A DNA stretch of 5,310 nt from Bacteroidota bacterium (GTDB lineage: Bacteria > Bacteroidota > Bacteroidia > NS11-12g > UBA955). This document shows, piece by piece, positions 1-5,310 of this stretch. How positions within the stretch are numbered: position 1 is the stretch's first letter; each line of letters opens with the position of its first letter. The position numbers and the translations under genes were made by a program. Below the pieces are notes generated by a model. The model saw only the letters and a list, made by a program, of their open reading frames with translations. It did no database searches and was not told the DNA's origin. The stretch is taken from NCBI GenBank assembly GCA_030836345.1, contig JAURQA010000293.1:1-5310 (forward strand). The letters are read 5' to 3'.

Positions 1-81
1 ATGGGTCAGGGCGTTTCCTCAAAATTTGGATTTAATCAATCCAGGTTTCATTTTGGTTTAGTAACGAATTTAAATAACTAA
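1..81 (+). CDS. C-terminal end of an unidentified protein (partial)
   Basis: An open frame runs from the window edge to a TAA at 79-81 and gives the last 26 or so residues of a protein that starts upstream. The ATG at position 1 is in frame but is probably just an internal Met codon. The tail, ending FHFGLVTNLNN, alternates polar and hydrophobic or aromatic residues, as a closing strand of an outer-membrane beta-barrel would, but it is too short to assign a family. The stop codon shares its last A with the ATG of the next gene (TAATG). Such an overlap is normal for co-transcribed, translationally coupled genes and is the main reason for calling this coding. Confidence 0.5.
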   Translation: MGQGVSSKFGFNQSRFHFGLVTNLNN

Positions 82-1007
82 TGGGGATGTTTTTTAAATT
101 ACTTTGCCTTCTGTTAATATTCTGTAATTCTGTGCTGGTCTCAAGTCAGAACATCGATGATGGCATAAATGCAAGCCAAAATCAACCAGGGTATCTGGAT
201 GCTCCTGTTGAATCAAAGTTCTTGGATACCCTAAATACGGATAGTTTAAGAGCGCTATTGATAACTCCTCTGAAAATACATATTCCAAGGGAAAAAGTAA
301 ACGCAATTATTGACCCTTATGATGCATTAAATAACGAGCTCTATGCTCAAAATAGCACATCGAAAATTTGGTTTTTTATTGCTTTTATTTTTGCTGTTTT
401 GGGGTTTTCTCTGTACATCCAAAACTTCCCAAGTCAATTTGTTTTGCGTTTGCAAAGCACTCTAAATCCTCAAAAATATAAAGAGTTACTTTCAGAAAAA
501 AAGTCGAGGGTTATGAACGGTTCAATCTATCTGTTACTCTTAAGTAGTTTGGTACAAAGTCTCGTTTATTCCTTGCTAATGCTGCGATTAAGGTATTTTG
601 AATTGAATAACGCATCCTTTTTTATTTTACTGTTCTTTAGCTTAATGGTTGTAAAGTCATGTATTCTGGGAGTTCAGTTTATTCAAGCAAAAGTATTAGA
701 CCTCCAAGTAACTCAACAGAATATGACCCAAAGACATATCAACATTGAACTCGTGTTTTCCTTGATTCTCTTACCTATTGCCCTTTTTTACTATTACAAT
801 CCCCAATTTTTATTCGGCATATCTGAGATTTGGTTTATTTTTTTCTGTTGTACACCATTGATTTTAAGGTATTTAGTTCAGATTTATGGCATAATTCAAG
901 ATAGTGCTTTTAATGTTCAAGTTCTATTGTATTTTTGCACCCTCGAAATTTTACCAATGGTATTAATTTCGACGATAATCATACAAAAGCTTTATGCAGA
1001 AGGATAG
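81..1007 (+). CDS. DUF4271 family integral membrane protein
   Basis: A 308-residue membrane protein of unknown function. Residues 4-22 form a hydrophobic signal peptide or first membrane segment ending near VSSQ. A polar stretch of about 70 residues follows, probably periplasmic. Six hydrophobic segments then lie at about 95-113, 146-166, 179-200, 222-239, 248-266 and 279-303. The C-terminal segment with the CTLEILP motif, the overall layout and the position directly before hemD match the Bacteroidota DUF4271 family as I remember it; no search was run. The first ATG (81) overlaps the previous stop; ATG 87 is a possible alternative start two codons later. The gene overlaps hemD by 14 bases, so the two proteins are probably made together. 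A link to heme or envelope function is only guilt by association. Confidence 0.8.
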   Translation: MGMFFKLLCLLLIFCNSVLVSSQNIDDGINASQNQPGYLDAPVESKFLDTLNTDSLRALLITPLKIHIPREKVNAIIDPYDALNNELYAQNSTSKIWFFIAFIFAVLGFSLYIQNFPSQFVLRLQSTLNPQKYKELLSEKKSRVMNGSIYLLLLSSLVQSLVYSLLMLRLRYFELNNASFFILLFFSLMVVKSCILGVQFIQAKVLDLQVTQQNMTQRHINIELVFSLILLPIALFYYYNPQFLFGISEIWFIFFCCTPLILRYLVQIYGIIQDSAFNVQVLLYFCTLEILPMVLISTIIIQKLYAEG

Positions 1008-1755
1008 ATTAGAAAAGGTTAAAAGTATATTAATTACTCAGCCTGAACCAGACAAAGATAAAAATTTTTACCAGAGTTTAGTTGATCAGTACAAGGTAAA
1101 AATTGATTTCAGAAGTTTTATTCATGTGGAACCATTATCCGCTAGAGATGTGCGCCGTCAGAAAGTGAATCTAGCCAATTACTCGGCAGTTATATTTAAC
1201 TCAAGAAATAGTATCGATTACTTTTTTCAATTAGCCTCAGAAATGCGTCATGAAATGGATCCCAACACCAAATATTTTTCGACCAATGAGAGCGTCTCGA
1301 ACTATATTCAAAAATACATTACGCCCAAGAAGCGAAAAATGTATGTAGGTAAGGGAAGGGAGACAGAATTCTTAGCACTGTGTAAAGCACATCCGAAAGA
1401 AACGTTTTTGTACCCCTGTAGTGACATTCGTAAGCCAAGCATTGCTAATTTTTTTAAAAAGCATGACATGAATCTGAAGGAATGCATTATTTACAATACA
1501 GTAAGTTCAGATTTAAGCGATTTAGAAAACGTGTTTTACGATATTTTAGTTTTCTTTAGTCCTGCCGATATCAAATCACTGTATGATAATTTCCCTGGAT
1601 TTATTCAAAATAATACGCGAATTGCCGGATTTGGATCAAGCACTCAAAAAGCTATTGAAGAGAATAGCCTTATATTAGATATTCCGGCGCCAGCTCCTGA
1701 TGCACCTAGTATGCGAGCAGCTTTGAACAATTACATCAAACAGGTAAATAAGTAA
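994..1755 (+). CDS. hemD: Uroporphyrinogen-III synthase (HemD)
   Basis: Cytoplasmic enzyme that cyclises hydroxymethylbilane to uroporphyrinogen III with inversion of ring D, the committed step to heme, siroheme and cobalamin. The 253-residue length fits the family. Signatures seen are an N-terminal strand SILITQPE (11-18), the first-domain motif VIFNSRN (66-72), YNTVSSDLSDL (167-177, whose Tyr probably matches the conserved active-site tyrosine of HemD), VFFSPADIKSL (186-196), and the return strand RIAGFGSSTQKAIEE (209-223). The tail with PAPDAPSM (233-240) is typical of the Bacteroidota branch. HemD is poorly conserved overall, but these segments match that branch closely. The ATG lies inside the end of the DUF4271 gene (14-base overlap), is the only sensible start, and implies translational coupling. 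The stop lies one base from the stop of the convergent glycosyltransferase gene. Confidence 0.93.
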   Translation: MQKDRLEKVKSILITQPEPDKDKNFYQSLVDQYKVKIDFRSFIHVEPLSARDVRRQKVNLANYSAVIFNSRNSIDYFFQLASEMRHEMDPNTKYFSTNESVSNYIQKYITPKKRKMYVGKGRETEFLALCKAHPKETFLYPCSDIRKPSIANFFKKHDMNLKECIIYNTVSSDLSDLENVFYDILVFFSPADIKSLYDNFPGFIQNNTRIAGFGSSTQKAIEENSLILDIPAPAPDAPSMRAALNNYIKQVNK

Positions 1756-1756
1756 A

Positions 1757-2497
1757 TTACTTTAAATAATCTGGGGTGTAAATGCCCCATTTCATTAGCC
1801 GATATTGGACGGAAACCCAAAGAACTCCAAAACCATATTTAGCACTTCTTTTAAAGTTTATGCTGCTGGCTTCTTCGAAGTATTTAGTAGGGCAGGTAAT
1901 TTCACAAATTTCAAAGTTCTTTGAAAAAATTTGGGCAATCATTTGATTGTCAAAAATAAAGTCATCGTCATTTTTATCAATTGCAATAGACCTAAGGACA
2001 TCTGCATGGAATGCTCGGTAACCCGTGTGGTATTCACTTAACTTTTGATTGATTAGGATGTTTTGAAAAAGCGTAAGAATTCGATTGGCGATATACTTGT
2101 AGATGGGCATGCCACCCTTTAATGCACCTTTGCCTAAAATGCGGCTTCCAAAAACAACTTTATAGTTGCCTTCAGATATTACTGAGGTCATGGCGCGAAT
2201 TAACTTTGGGGTGTACTGATAGTCTGGATGAAGCATAATGACAATATCTGCACCTAACTCTAGCGCTTTGCGGTAGCAGGATTTCTGATTTCCACCGTAG
2301 CCTTTGTTTACATCGTGAGTTACAATGTGTTTTATATTTAAGCTTTTGGCTACATCAACTGTATTGTCTTTGCTGTTGTCATCAACCAAAACGATTTCGT
2401 CTACAATATCCATTGGAACCTCATCTAAAGTTTTTTTAAGAGTCATGGAAGCATTGTAGGCAGGCATCACAACAACAATCTTGAGTTTATCTATCAT
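1757..2497 (-). CDS. Family 2 glycosyltransferase, DPM/DPG-synthase-like
   Basis: A 246-residue GT-A fold glycosyltransferase, probably transferring a sugar from a nucleotide donor to a lipid or glycan acceptor at the cytoplasmic face of the membrane. The acceptor cannot be told from sequence. Seen in order: the N-terminal strand IVVVMPAYN (7-15), the nucleotide-binding motif EIVLVDDNSKDNT (34-46), KGYGGNQKSCYRKALELGAD (65-84), and HPDYQY (90-95) where dolichol-phosphate-mannose synthases have a DxD-type motif. The acceptor-side motif EYHTGYRAF follows further on. The protein lacks a C-terminal membrane domain, so it resembles the short soluble DPM1-like class. I chose ATG 2497 (MIDKLKIVVV) over the ATG at 2530. 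The longer start adds 11 non-conserved residues and falls within a promoter-like box at 2528-2535. The gene converges on hemD, one base between stops, and diverges from actA. Confidence 0.88.
   Translation of the reverse strand: MIDKLKIVVVMPAYNASMTLKKTLDEVPMDIVDEIVLVDDNSKDNTVDVAKSLNIKHIVTHDVNKGYGGNQKSCYRKALELGADIVIMLHPDYQYTPKLIRAMTSVISEGNYKVVFGSRILGKGALKGGMPIYKYIANRILTLFQNILINQKLSEYHTGYRAFHADVLRSIAIDKNDDDFIFDNQMIAQIFSKNFEICEITCPTKYFEEASSINFKRSAKYGFGVLWVSVQYRLMKWGIYTPDYLK
1772..1789 (+). terminator. Candidate hairpin terminator after hemD, inside the 3' end of the convergent gene
   Basis: TGGGG (1772-1776) pairs with CCCCA (1785-1789) around an eight-base loop, giving five pairs of which four are G-C, in otherwise AT-rich sequence. 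It starts 17 bases after the hemD stop and is followed on the plus strand by TTTCATT, a weak U-tract. The same bases encode the last residues of the minus-strand glycosyltransferase. The stem is short and the U-tract is interrupted, so this is only a candidate; it could also work in the other direction or be an accident of coding sequence. Confidence 0.33.
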
Positions 2498-2527
2498 TAT
2501 GTTCGAGAAATGTGCATAAATTGGGAG

Positions 2528-2535
2528 CAAATTTA
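2528..2535 (-). promoter_or_regulatory. Bacteroidota-type -7 promoter box for the glycosyltransferase gene
   Basis: Read on the minus strand this is TAAATTTG, an exact match to the Bacteroidota primary-sigma -7 consensus TAnnTTTG. It ends 30 bases before the ATG at 2497, so transcription would begin near 2520-2523 with a leader of about 25 bases. No good TTTG-like -33 element is seen at the expected spacing. The match is short and could be chance, but its position is right for this gene. Confidence 0.45.
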
Positions 2536-2685
2536 AGGATTAACTTGAATTTCTTATTGCTGTAATTAAAGATAAAATATACTCTGTTTATTGCATTTGT
2601 TATCAATCACTTATGAAAGTAAGTTAGATGGGTTCTAAATTGACCTTGGCATGACAAAAAGTTTTATCCATTTTACCTCTGTGTC

Positions 2686-2693
2686 TATATTTG
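2686..2693 (+). promoter_or_regulatory. Bacteroidota-type -7 promoter box for the act operon
   Basis: TATATTTG is an exact match to the Bacteroidota -7 consensus TAnnTTTG. It ends 26 bases before the actA ATG at 2720, predicting a transcript start near 2698-2700 and a leader of about 20 bases. The -33 region is weak: TTTT at 2662-2665 gives a 20-base spacer where TTTG is expected. This is the only plus-strand match in the 2498-2719 gap, so it is the best candidate promoter for actAB and the genes beyond the window. Confidence 0.5.
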
Positions 2694-2719
2694 CAGCGCG
2701 CAAAAGCACAAGAATTAAA

Positions 2720-4033
2720 ATGATTCGATTGAATAAAATTTATTTACTCTTTTTCACGCTCACATTTTCTGGTATTAGTCTATTTTCTCAGACCGATGGT
2801 TATGTTGGAGATGCTGTTTCCGGTGAAAAATTATGGGTTTCAAATAATTGTGGAAGCTGTCATCAAGTATACAAAAAGGCGGTTGGACCGGCTTTAAAAG
2901 GTGTGCAAGATAGGCATTCCGTAGAGTGGATTGTTAAATGGGTTCAGAATAATGAAGCCCTAAGAAAAAGTGGAGATGCAGAAGCGCTTGCCATTTACGA
3001 GGAGTATGCAGGCGCAGCCATGAATCTTTTTCCTAATTTAACGGCGCCTAATATTATTGATATATTGGCTTACATAGAATCTGTTCCAGATCCAGCAACT
3101 GCAGTTGCAGCTGGGCCAATAGCTCAAGGGCCTGCCGAGGAAGATAATACAACGGTATTCTTTCTTTTGACGCTAGTTATCATTTTTGCCATTATTTACC
3201 TGCTTCTAGGTAAAGTAAAGAAATCATTGCTTCGCAGTGTTATCGAAAAAGAGGCCGGGTCTGAGGATTCGTTTGCTCCAAAAGGAATAGCAAAGTATTT
3301 ACCCTCTTCTTGGGCTTCCATGAATCCGGTAATATTGTCTCTTTCTGTTACTACGATTATAGGGTTATTTGGGTTTGGCTTTTTATACTGGTTTGGTATG
3401 AACAAAATTGGAGTTCAACAAGGATATGCTCCAACACAGCCTATTGCATACAGTCACGCGCTTCACGCGGGAGAGTTGAAAATAGATTGTAAATATTGTC
3501 ATTCAACGGTGGAAGTTTCCAAATCAGCATCCATCCCATCTTTAAATACGTGTATGAACTGCCATAAGGGAGTTCAGGCGAGCGAAAAGTATGGCGGAGA
3601 AACATCTCCTGAAATCAAGAAGATTTATGCTGCATTGGATTACGATCCAGAACGTCCAGCAGGAAAAGAGTTTGGAAATAACCCAAAGCCTATACGTTGG
3701 GTAAGAATACACAATCTGCCTGATCATGCATATTTTAATCACTCTCAGCACGTAAAAGTAGCCGGCTTAGAGTGTCAACAATGTCATGGACCAATTGAAA
3801 AAATGGAAGTTGTTCAGCAATGGTCAACTCTTCAAATGGGTTGGTGTATTGATTGCCATAGAAATCGAGGGGTAGATACAGATAAGAATAATTATTATGA
3901 GGCTTTGCATGCTAAAGCAAAAGCAGACCTCAAAGAGAACGGTAATCAAAGTAAGTTTTATGGCCCAGACGGTAATGTTAAAATTACCCCAGCCATGAAT
4001 GGTGGTTTGGAATGTGCAAAGTGCCATTATTAA
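2720..4033 (+). CDS. actA: Alternative complex III subunit ActA, hexaheme c-type cytochrome
   Basis: Membrane-anchored multiheme cytochrome of ACIII, which oxidises quinol and passes electrons through periplasmic hemes to a cytochrome c or directly to a terminal oxidase. The product is 437 residues. It has a signal peptide (1-24), then a class-I cytochrome c domain with CGSCH (44-48) and a likely Met axial ligand at M101. An Ala/Pro/Gly-rich linker and two membrane segments (about 146-164 and 204-226) follow. The pentaheme part has CKYCH (257-261), CMNCH (278-282), CQQCH (352-356), CIDCH (376-380) and CAKCH (432-436), ending one residue after the last heme. HSQH (341-344) and H246/H249 could supply distal ligands. 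I chose ATG 2720 over ATG 2651 because it begins directly with a good signal peptide and because the only promoter box lies between the two. The gene after it is actB, 18 bases downstream. Confidence 0.92.
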   Translation: MIRLNKIYLLFFTLTFSGISLFSQTDGYVGDAVSGEKLWVSNNCGSCHQVYKKAVGPALKGVQDRHSVEWIVKWVQNNEALRKSGDAEALAIYEEYAGAAMNLFPNLTAPNIIDILAYIESVPDPATAVAAGPIAQGPAEEDNTTVFFLLTLVIIFAIIYLLLGKVKKSLLRSVIEKEAGSEDSFAPKGIAKYLPSSWASMNPVILSLSVTTIIGLFGFGFLYWFGMNKIGVQQGYAPTQPIAYSHALHAGELKIDCKYCHSTVEVSKSASIPSLNTCMNCHKGVQASEKYGGETSPEIKKIYAALDYDPERPAGKEFGNNPKPIRWVRIHNLPDHAYFNHSQHVKVAGLECQQCHGPIEKMEVVQQWSTLQMGWCIDCHRNRGVDTDKNNYYEALHAKAKADLKENGNQSKFYGPDGNVKITPAMNGGLECAKCHY

Positions 4034-4051
4034 AAAAAAAGAAAAAATCAA
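4034..4051 (+). promoter_or_regulatory. A-rich intergenic leader for actB translation
   Basis: The 18 bases between actA and actB are almost all A (seven A, G, six A, then TCAA), with no Shine-Dalgarno sequence. A-rich leaders in place of Shine-Dalgarno pairing are usual in Bacteroidota and fit efficient start-codon use at 4052. actB is in the same frame as actA, separated only by TAA and these six codons. Confidence 0.5.
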
Positions 4052-5310
4052 ATGTCGAAAAATCAGAAATATTGGAAAGGATCGGAGGAACTCGAAAGAA
4101 CTTCGGATTTTCTCAAATCTCAGAAACATGAATTTTCCGATGCGCTTCCCTTGGATGAAGTTCTAAGTGAAGAAGGTATTGAGTTAAATTCGAATCGAAG
4201 AGATTTTCTTAAATTCTTCGGGTTTAGTGTAACCTCAGTGGCTCTAGCAGCTTGTTACAGAACACCAGTAAGACATGCAGTGCCATATTTGGTTAAGCCC
4301 AATGAAGTGACACCAGGTGTACCTAATTACTATTCATCTACTTGCGGAGCTTGTTCATCGGCCTGTGGGGTAGAAGTAAAAGTAAGAGAAGGTAGACCTA
4401 TTAAATTGGACGGTAGTTTGCGTTCACCCATTTCTCAGGGCGGATTATGTGCTACAGGTCAAGCAAGTATTTTAGATTTATATGATACGGAACGCTTGGC
4501 TCATCCAATGCAAAATGGAAAAGAAGTTGAAGATTGGAATATATTAGATATTGAAATTGCTAAGAAAATTGGCGAGGTTCAAACATCGGGTAAGAAAATT
4601 GTACTTTTAAGCGATACTGTGCACAGTCCATCTGCTCTAAAAGCAGTGGCTGATTTTAAAGCAAAATATTCAAATGTCGAACACGTTTCATACAATGCTG
4701 TTTCGTATTCCAGCATAATTGAGGCGAACGAAGCAGATTTTGGTAAAGCAGTATTGCCTAGTTATAATTTTGATAAAGCATCTGTTATTGTAAGCTTTGG
4801 TGCAGATTTTTTGGGTACCTGGATATCTCCTGTTGAATTCACCAAAGGATATGTGAAAAATAGAGTGCCAGTTAAGGGAAACGAAATGTCCCAGCACTTT
4901 CAGTTTGAAAGTAATTTAAGTACCACAGGAACAAATGCTGATTATCGTTTTCCGATGCAGGCAAGTAAAGAAGCCTTATACTTGTCTACCTTATATAATG
5001 AGGTGGCTAAGTTAAAAGAAGCCGTTCAGATTCCGGTTCCACAAAACGGGGAATTGGCAGGTAATTCAGTGAAAAGAGCTGCAAAGGCCCTAGTAAAAGC
5101 AGGTTCCTCTGCCTTGGTTATTTCGGGTTCCTCTTCAAAAGAAGCGCAACAAATCGTGAATGGATTGAATGCTTTATTAGGTTCCATTGGAAACACCATT
5201 ACATTTGATGCGTATAGCAAACAATTTGATGCCACTCAAACAGCACTCAATGGCTTAAAAGCAGATATTAAGAGTAAAAAAGTTGGTGGTATTATTTTCT
5301 GGGGAACAAA
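4052..5310 (+). CDS. actB: Alternative complex III subunit ActB, Tat-exported molybdopterin-oxidoreductase-like protein (5' part)
   Basis: The first 419 residues of ActB; no stop occurs before the window ends, and the family runs to roughly 1000 residues, with a C-terminal B2 ferredoxin-like domain that would lie outside. It begins with the conserved N-terminal extension of Tat-variant molybdopterin oxidoreductases (YWKGSEEL, 7-14; DFLKSQKHEF, 19-28). The twin-arginine motif NRRDFLK (48-54) and a hydrophobic stretch ending in lipobox LAAC (C68) follow, so the mature protein is probably a lipoprotein on the periplasmic side. The B1 domain opens with a four-Cys set, C98-x2-C101-x3-C105-x27-C133, followed by GQASILDLYD (136-145). 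In the complex ActB works with ActA and the quinol-binding ActC/ActF membrane subunits, expected downstream. ATG 4052 is the only start that keeps the conserved N-terminus, and it follows actA in the same operon. Confidence 0.9.
   Translation, partial: MSKNQKYWKGSEELERTSDFLKSQKHEFSDALPLDEVLSEEGIELNSNRRDFLKFFGFSVTSVALAACYRTPVRHAVPYLVKPNEVTPGVPNYYSSTCGACSSACGVEVKVREGRPIKLDGSLRSPISQGGLCATGQASILDLYDTERLAHPMQNGKEVEDWNILDIEIAKKIGEVQTSGKKIVLLSDTVHSPSALKAVADFKAKYSNVEHVSYNAVSYSSIIEANEADFGKAVLPSYNFDKASVIVSFGADFLGTWISPVEFTKGYVKNRVPVKGNEMSQHFQFESNLSTTGTNADYRFPMQASKEALYLSTLYNEVAKLKEAVQIPVPQNGELAGNSVKRAAKALVKAGSSALVISGSSSKEAQQIVNGLNALLGSIGNTITFDAYSKQFDATQTALNGLKADIKSKKVGGIIFWGT

Noticed and set aside
2609..2624. 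Inverted repeat ACTTA-6-TAAGT in the intergenic region
   Set aside because: Only five AT-rich base pairs with no extension on either side; expected by chance in this composition and not a convincing operator or hairpin.
2646..2661. Possible sigma-54 promoter (TTGGCATG) upstream of actA
   Set aside because: The -24 half resembles the consensus, but the -12 position reads AAAG rather than TTGC and the GG-GC spacing is not met; the TAnnTTTG box downstream explains the start better.
2531..2719. Small gene, RNA gene or riboswitch in the divergent intergenic region
   Set aside because: The region is AT-rich with no open frame of note beyond the N-terminal extension of actA, no tRNA-like cloverleaf and no strong structure; promoter elements account for what can be seen.
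3310..3492. A 60-codon plus-strand frame inside actA
   Set aside because: It lies wholly in another frame of actA, across the second membrane segment and the following heme region; the actA frame is clearly the coding one.
4084..4088. GGAGG Shine-Dalgarno-like sequence
   Set aside because: It lies inside the actB coding sequence with no start codon at suitable distance, and Bacteroidota rarely use such sites.
3824..4129. A 101-codon minus-strand open frame across the actA-actB junction
   Set aside because: It is antisense to two confidently identified genes and its low-complexity hydrophobic product matches nothing I recognise. The other short antisense frames within DUF4271, actA and actB were rejected for the same reason.

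Overview
The window looks like ordinary chromosome from a member of the Bacteroidota, probably Flavobacteriia or a close relative. Four things point there: low-GC coding DNA with A-rich rather than Shine-Dalgarno leaders; two intergenic matches to the Bacteroidota -7 promoter box TAnnTTTG; a DUF4271 gene overlapping a Bacteroidota-type hemD; and the opening of an alternative complex III (ACIII, act) operon with a hexaheme ActA and a Tat-variant ActB.

Layout. Positions 1-81 hold the last codons of an unidentified plus-strand gene. It overlaps by one base a DUF4271 membrane-protein gene (81-1007), which overlaps hemD (uroporphyrinogen-III synthase, 994-1755) by 14 bases, so the three look like one translationally coupled unit. 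A family 2 glycosyltransferase lies on the minus strand (1757-2497) and converges on hemD with one base between the stop codons. A GC-rich hairpin just past the hemD stop, inside the glycosyltransferase 3' end, may act as terminator. The 222-base intergenic region 2498-2719 carries divergent promoter-like boxes, one for the glycosyltransferase and one for actA. The rest is actA (2720-4033) followed 18 bases later by actB (4052 to beyond the end).

How the genes work together. ActA and ActB are core subunits of the quinol:cytochrome c (or quinol:oxidase) oxidoreductase that replaces the bc1 complex in many Bacteroidota. ActA carries six CxxCH heme sites. ActB begins with a twin-arginine and lipobox export signal, then a molybdopterin-oxidoreductase-like B1 domain that here keeps a complete four-cysteine cluster motif. 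HemD makes the tetrapyrrole precursor of heme, so a heme-synthesis unit lies near a heme-rich respiratory operon, although nothing in the sequence ties their regulation together. The glycosyltransferase is probably unrelated.

I found no mobile element, CRISPR array, RNA gene or clearly new system. The observations most worth checking are the retained cysteine motif in ActB, the extra N-terminal heme domain of ActA, and promoter positions that favour shorter starts for actA and the glycosyltransferase.
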